Origin: Nocardioides immobilis | GTDB lineage: Bacteria; Actinomycetota; Actinomycetes; Propionibacteriales; Nocardioidaceae | DNA length: 64,000 bases | Direction: 5' to 3' | NCBI RefSeq assembly: GCF_003515065.1 | Contig: NZ_QXGH01000019.1 | Location: 1-64,000, forward strand | Part shown: positions 63,072 through 64,000 of the stretch, piece after piece | Layout of the letters: the number at the start of each line of letters is the position of its first letter | Numbering within the stretch: the first letter of the stretch is position 1 | Position numbers and translations under genes: made by a program | Notes under the pieces: model-generated | Seen by the model: only the letters and a program-made list of their open reading frames with translations | What the model was told of the DNA's origin: nothing | Database searches by the model: none

Positions 63072-63497
63072 ATGGCGCTGACACTGGTCCCCCTCTGCGA
63101 GGCGGAGATCACCCTCAAGCTCCCGCCGATCGAGCTCGAAGGGACCCCCCTCGGCACCCGAGCGGTGATCGAGATGACCGACGTCGTCTACCGGGGCGAG
63201 CGACTGTCCGGGAGGCTGGCGGTCTCCACCTCGTTCGACTGGCTCCTCCTCTCGGACGACGGCGTCGGCGCGATCGACGTACGTTTCCTGCTCAAGACGG
63301 ACGACGGCGCGCTGATCCACGTGTCCTACCGCGGCCGGAGCGACCACTCCCAGGGCCACGGGGTGTTGCCGTTGTACAGCGCTCCGCTGTTCGAGACCGG
63401 CGATCCCCGGTACGCCTGGCTCAACACCGTGCAGGCGGTGGGCAAGGGCGTCGTGCGGGACGACGTCATCTACTACGAGATCTACGAGGTGCGCTGA
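63072..63497 (+). CDS. DUF3237 protein
   Basis: A 141-residue beta-barrel protein matching DUF3237: LVPLCEAEITLKLPPIELEG TPLGTRAVIE, STSFDWLLLSDDGVGAIDVR FLLKTDDGALIHVSYRGR, FETGDPRYAWLNTVQAVGKG and VIYYEIYEV. Function unknown; members occur in many secondary-metabolism and catabolic loci. One base separates it from the small gene upstream. A hairpin overlaps its stop, marking the operon end. Confidence 0.88.
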   Translation: MALTLVPLCEAEITLKLPPIELEGTPLGTRAVIEMTDVVYRGERLSGRLAVSTSFDWLLLSDDGVGAIDVRFLLKTDDGALIHVSYRGRSDHSQGHGVLPLYSAPLFETGDPRYAWLNTVQAVGKGVVRDDVIYYEIYEVR

Positions 63498-63525
63498 CCG
63501 GCCGGGCCGGCTCGCGGTCGGTCAG
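63494..63525. terminator. Hairpin between convergent DUF3237 and ligase genes
   Basis: CTGACCG at 63494-63500 pairs with CGGTCAG at 63519-63525, with further GC-rich pairing possible inside. It spans both stop codons and could end both transcripts. Confidence 0.4.
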
Positions 63526-64000
63526 ATCTTCCGACCGGTCGCCGCCCAGTAGCGCTCCCGGAGGCTCGCCTTGGCGAGCTTGCCCGCGTCGGTCCGCGGG
63601 AGCTCGTCGAGGAAGTCCACGGAACGCGGCACCTTGTAGTCCGGCAGCCGGTCCGCGACGTAGGAGATGAGCTCGTCCGCGAGCTCGGCCGACTTCTCGT
63701 GGCCCGATCCGAGCTTGACGGCCGCCTTGATCTCCTCGCCCAGCTCCTCGTTGGGGACACCGATCACCGCGACGTCGTCCACGGCTGGGTGGGCGGCGAG
63801 GACGCCTTCGATCTCGGCGGGGTAGATCTTCACGCTCCCCGAGTTGATCACCTCGCTCTTGCGGTCCGAGAGGTAGAGATACCCCTCCTCGTCCAGGTAG
63901 CCGACGTCACCGAGCGTGAACTGACCGGGCTCCCGGTGGGCATCAGCGGTCTTCTCGGGCTGCTTGTGGTAGGTGAAGTCGGCTCCACTGCGATGCCGCA
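63522..64000 (-). CDS. AMP-dependent synthetase/ligase, C-terminal part
   Basis: The gene runs off the right edge; about 159 residues of the C-terminus are visible. They contain the ANL-family hinge and C-terminal domain: GQFTLGDVGYLDEEGYLYLS DRKSEVINSG, VKIYPAEIEGVLAAHPAVDD, VAVIGVPNEELGEEIKAAVK and the catalytic Lys in LPRTDAGKLAKASLRERYW. The usual hinge reads DRxKDMI-x-SGG-x-N-IYP; here it is DRKSEVINSGSVKIYP, an unusual variant. Likely a fatty or aromatic acyl-CoA ligase. It is on the opposite strand to the thiol-type operon and not obviously linked with it. Confidence 0.88.
   Translation of the reverse strand, partial: RHRSGADFTYHKQPEKTADAHREPGQFTLGDVGYLDEEGYLYLSDRKSEVINSGSVKIYPAEIEGVLAAHPAVDDVAVIGVPNEELGEEIKAAVKLGSGHEKSAELADELISYVADRLPDYKVPRSVDFLDELPRTDAGKLAKASLRERYWAATGRKI

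Overview
The window is about 70% G+C, densely coded, and full of families typical of Actinobacteria: DUF222/HNH (13E12) protein, SigE-like ECF factor, DUF3263, DUF3046 beside recA/recX, NarL-type two-component pairs, and ATGA/GTGA stop-start overlaps nearly everywhere. A member of the Nocardioidaceae (Nocardioides-like) is my best guess; this is inferred from gene content, not from a marker gene. No rRNA, tRNA or CRISPR array was seen.

Layout. (a) 1-2326: remnants of two IS3-family transposases (one cut by the window edge, one frameshifted) abutting an apparently 5'-truncated DUF222/HNH gene. (b) 2343-3795: an ECF sigma factor and its membrane-anchored partner. (c) 3831-19141: a large purine-catabolism and glyoxylate-assimilation locus. 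Urate oxidase, HIU hydrolase and OHCU decarboxylase make allantoin. Allantoinase and ureidoglycine aminohydrolase carry it towards ureidoglycolate and glyoxylate. Glyoxylate carboligase, tartronate semialdehyde reductase, hydroxypyruvate isomerase and glycerate kinase take glyoxylate to phosphoglycerate, and malate synthase takes it to malate. A divergent IclR regulator sits at the far end. Two promoter regions in the locus carry paired TTCCG-N5-CGGAA-like operators at the same 21-bp spacing. (d) 19138-29711: miscellaneous enzymes, stress protein, NarL-type two-component system, secreted parallel-beta protein, secreted beta-propeller and a flavin amine oxidase with a divergent TetR. (e) 30477-36514: potassium channel, YihY protein, and a DctA dicarboxylate symporter divergent from a DcuS/DcuR-like two-component system, with an 11-bp inverted repeat between them. 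(f) 36593-39979: small protein, two methyltransferases and an enlarged GlyA. (g) 40208-43764: sulfate assimilation, namely a leader peptide, ferredoxin sulfite reductase, small zinc ribbon, APS reductase and sirohydrochlorin chelatase. (h) 43772-50871: HipA-like/DUF3037 pair, PPK2, acetyltransferase, phosphoribosyltransferase, recX-recA with a LexA box, a frameshifted MFS gene and DUF3046. (i) 50996-56702: two phospholipase-D-like proteins, small redox/MBL/GNAT genes and a CBS-pair protein. (j) 56746-63497: the most unusual locus, described next. (k) 63522-64000: the C-terminal end of an AMP-dependent ligase on the opposite strand.

The locus at 56746-63497 looks like a bacillithiol-type biosynthetic operon in an actinobacterium, a group that normally makes mycothiol. 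It has a BshA-like GT4 glycosyltransferase, a clear BshB1-like PIG-L deacetylase and, between them, a 384-residue protein that may be a divergent BshC. These are translationally coupled to a 1013-residue fusion of PIG-L deacetylase, NEW3-like domains, an amidotransferase-like domain and a cyclic-nucleotide-binding domain. This is my main candidate for an undescribed system. A second cross-cutting observation is that many plus-strand genes have an nAnnnT hexamer ending exactly six bases before the start codon, which predicts leaderless transcripts.
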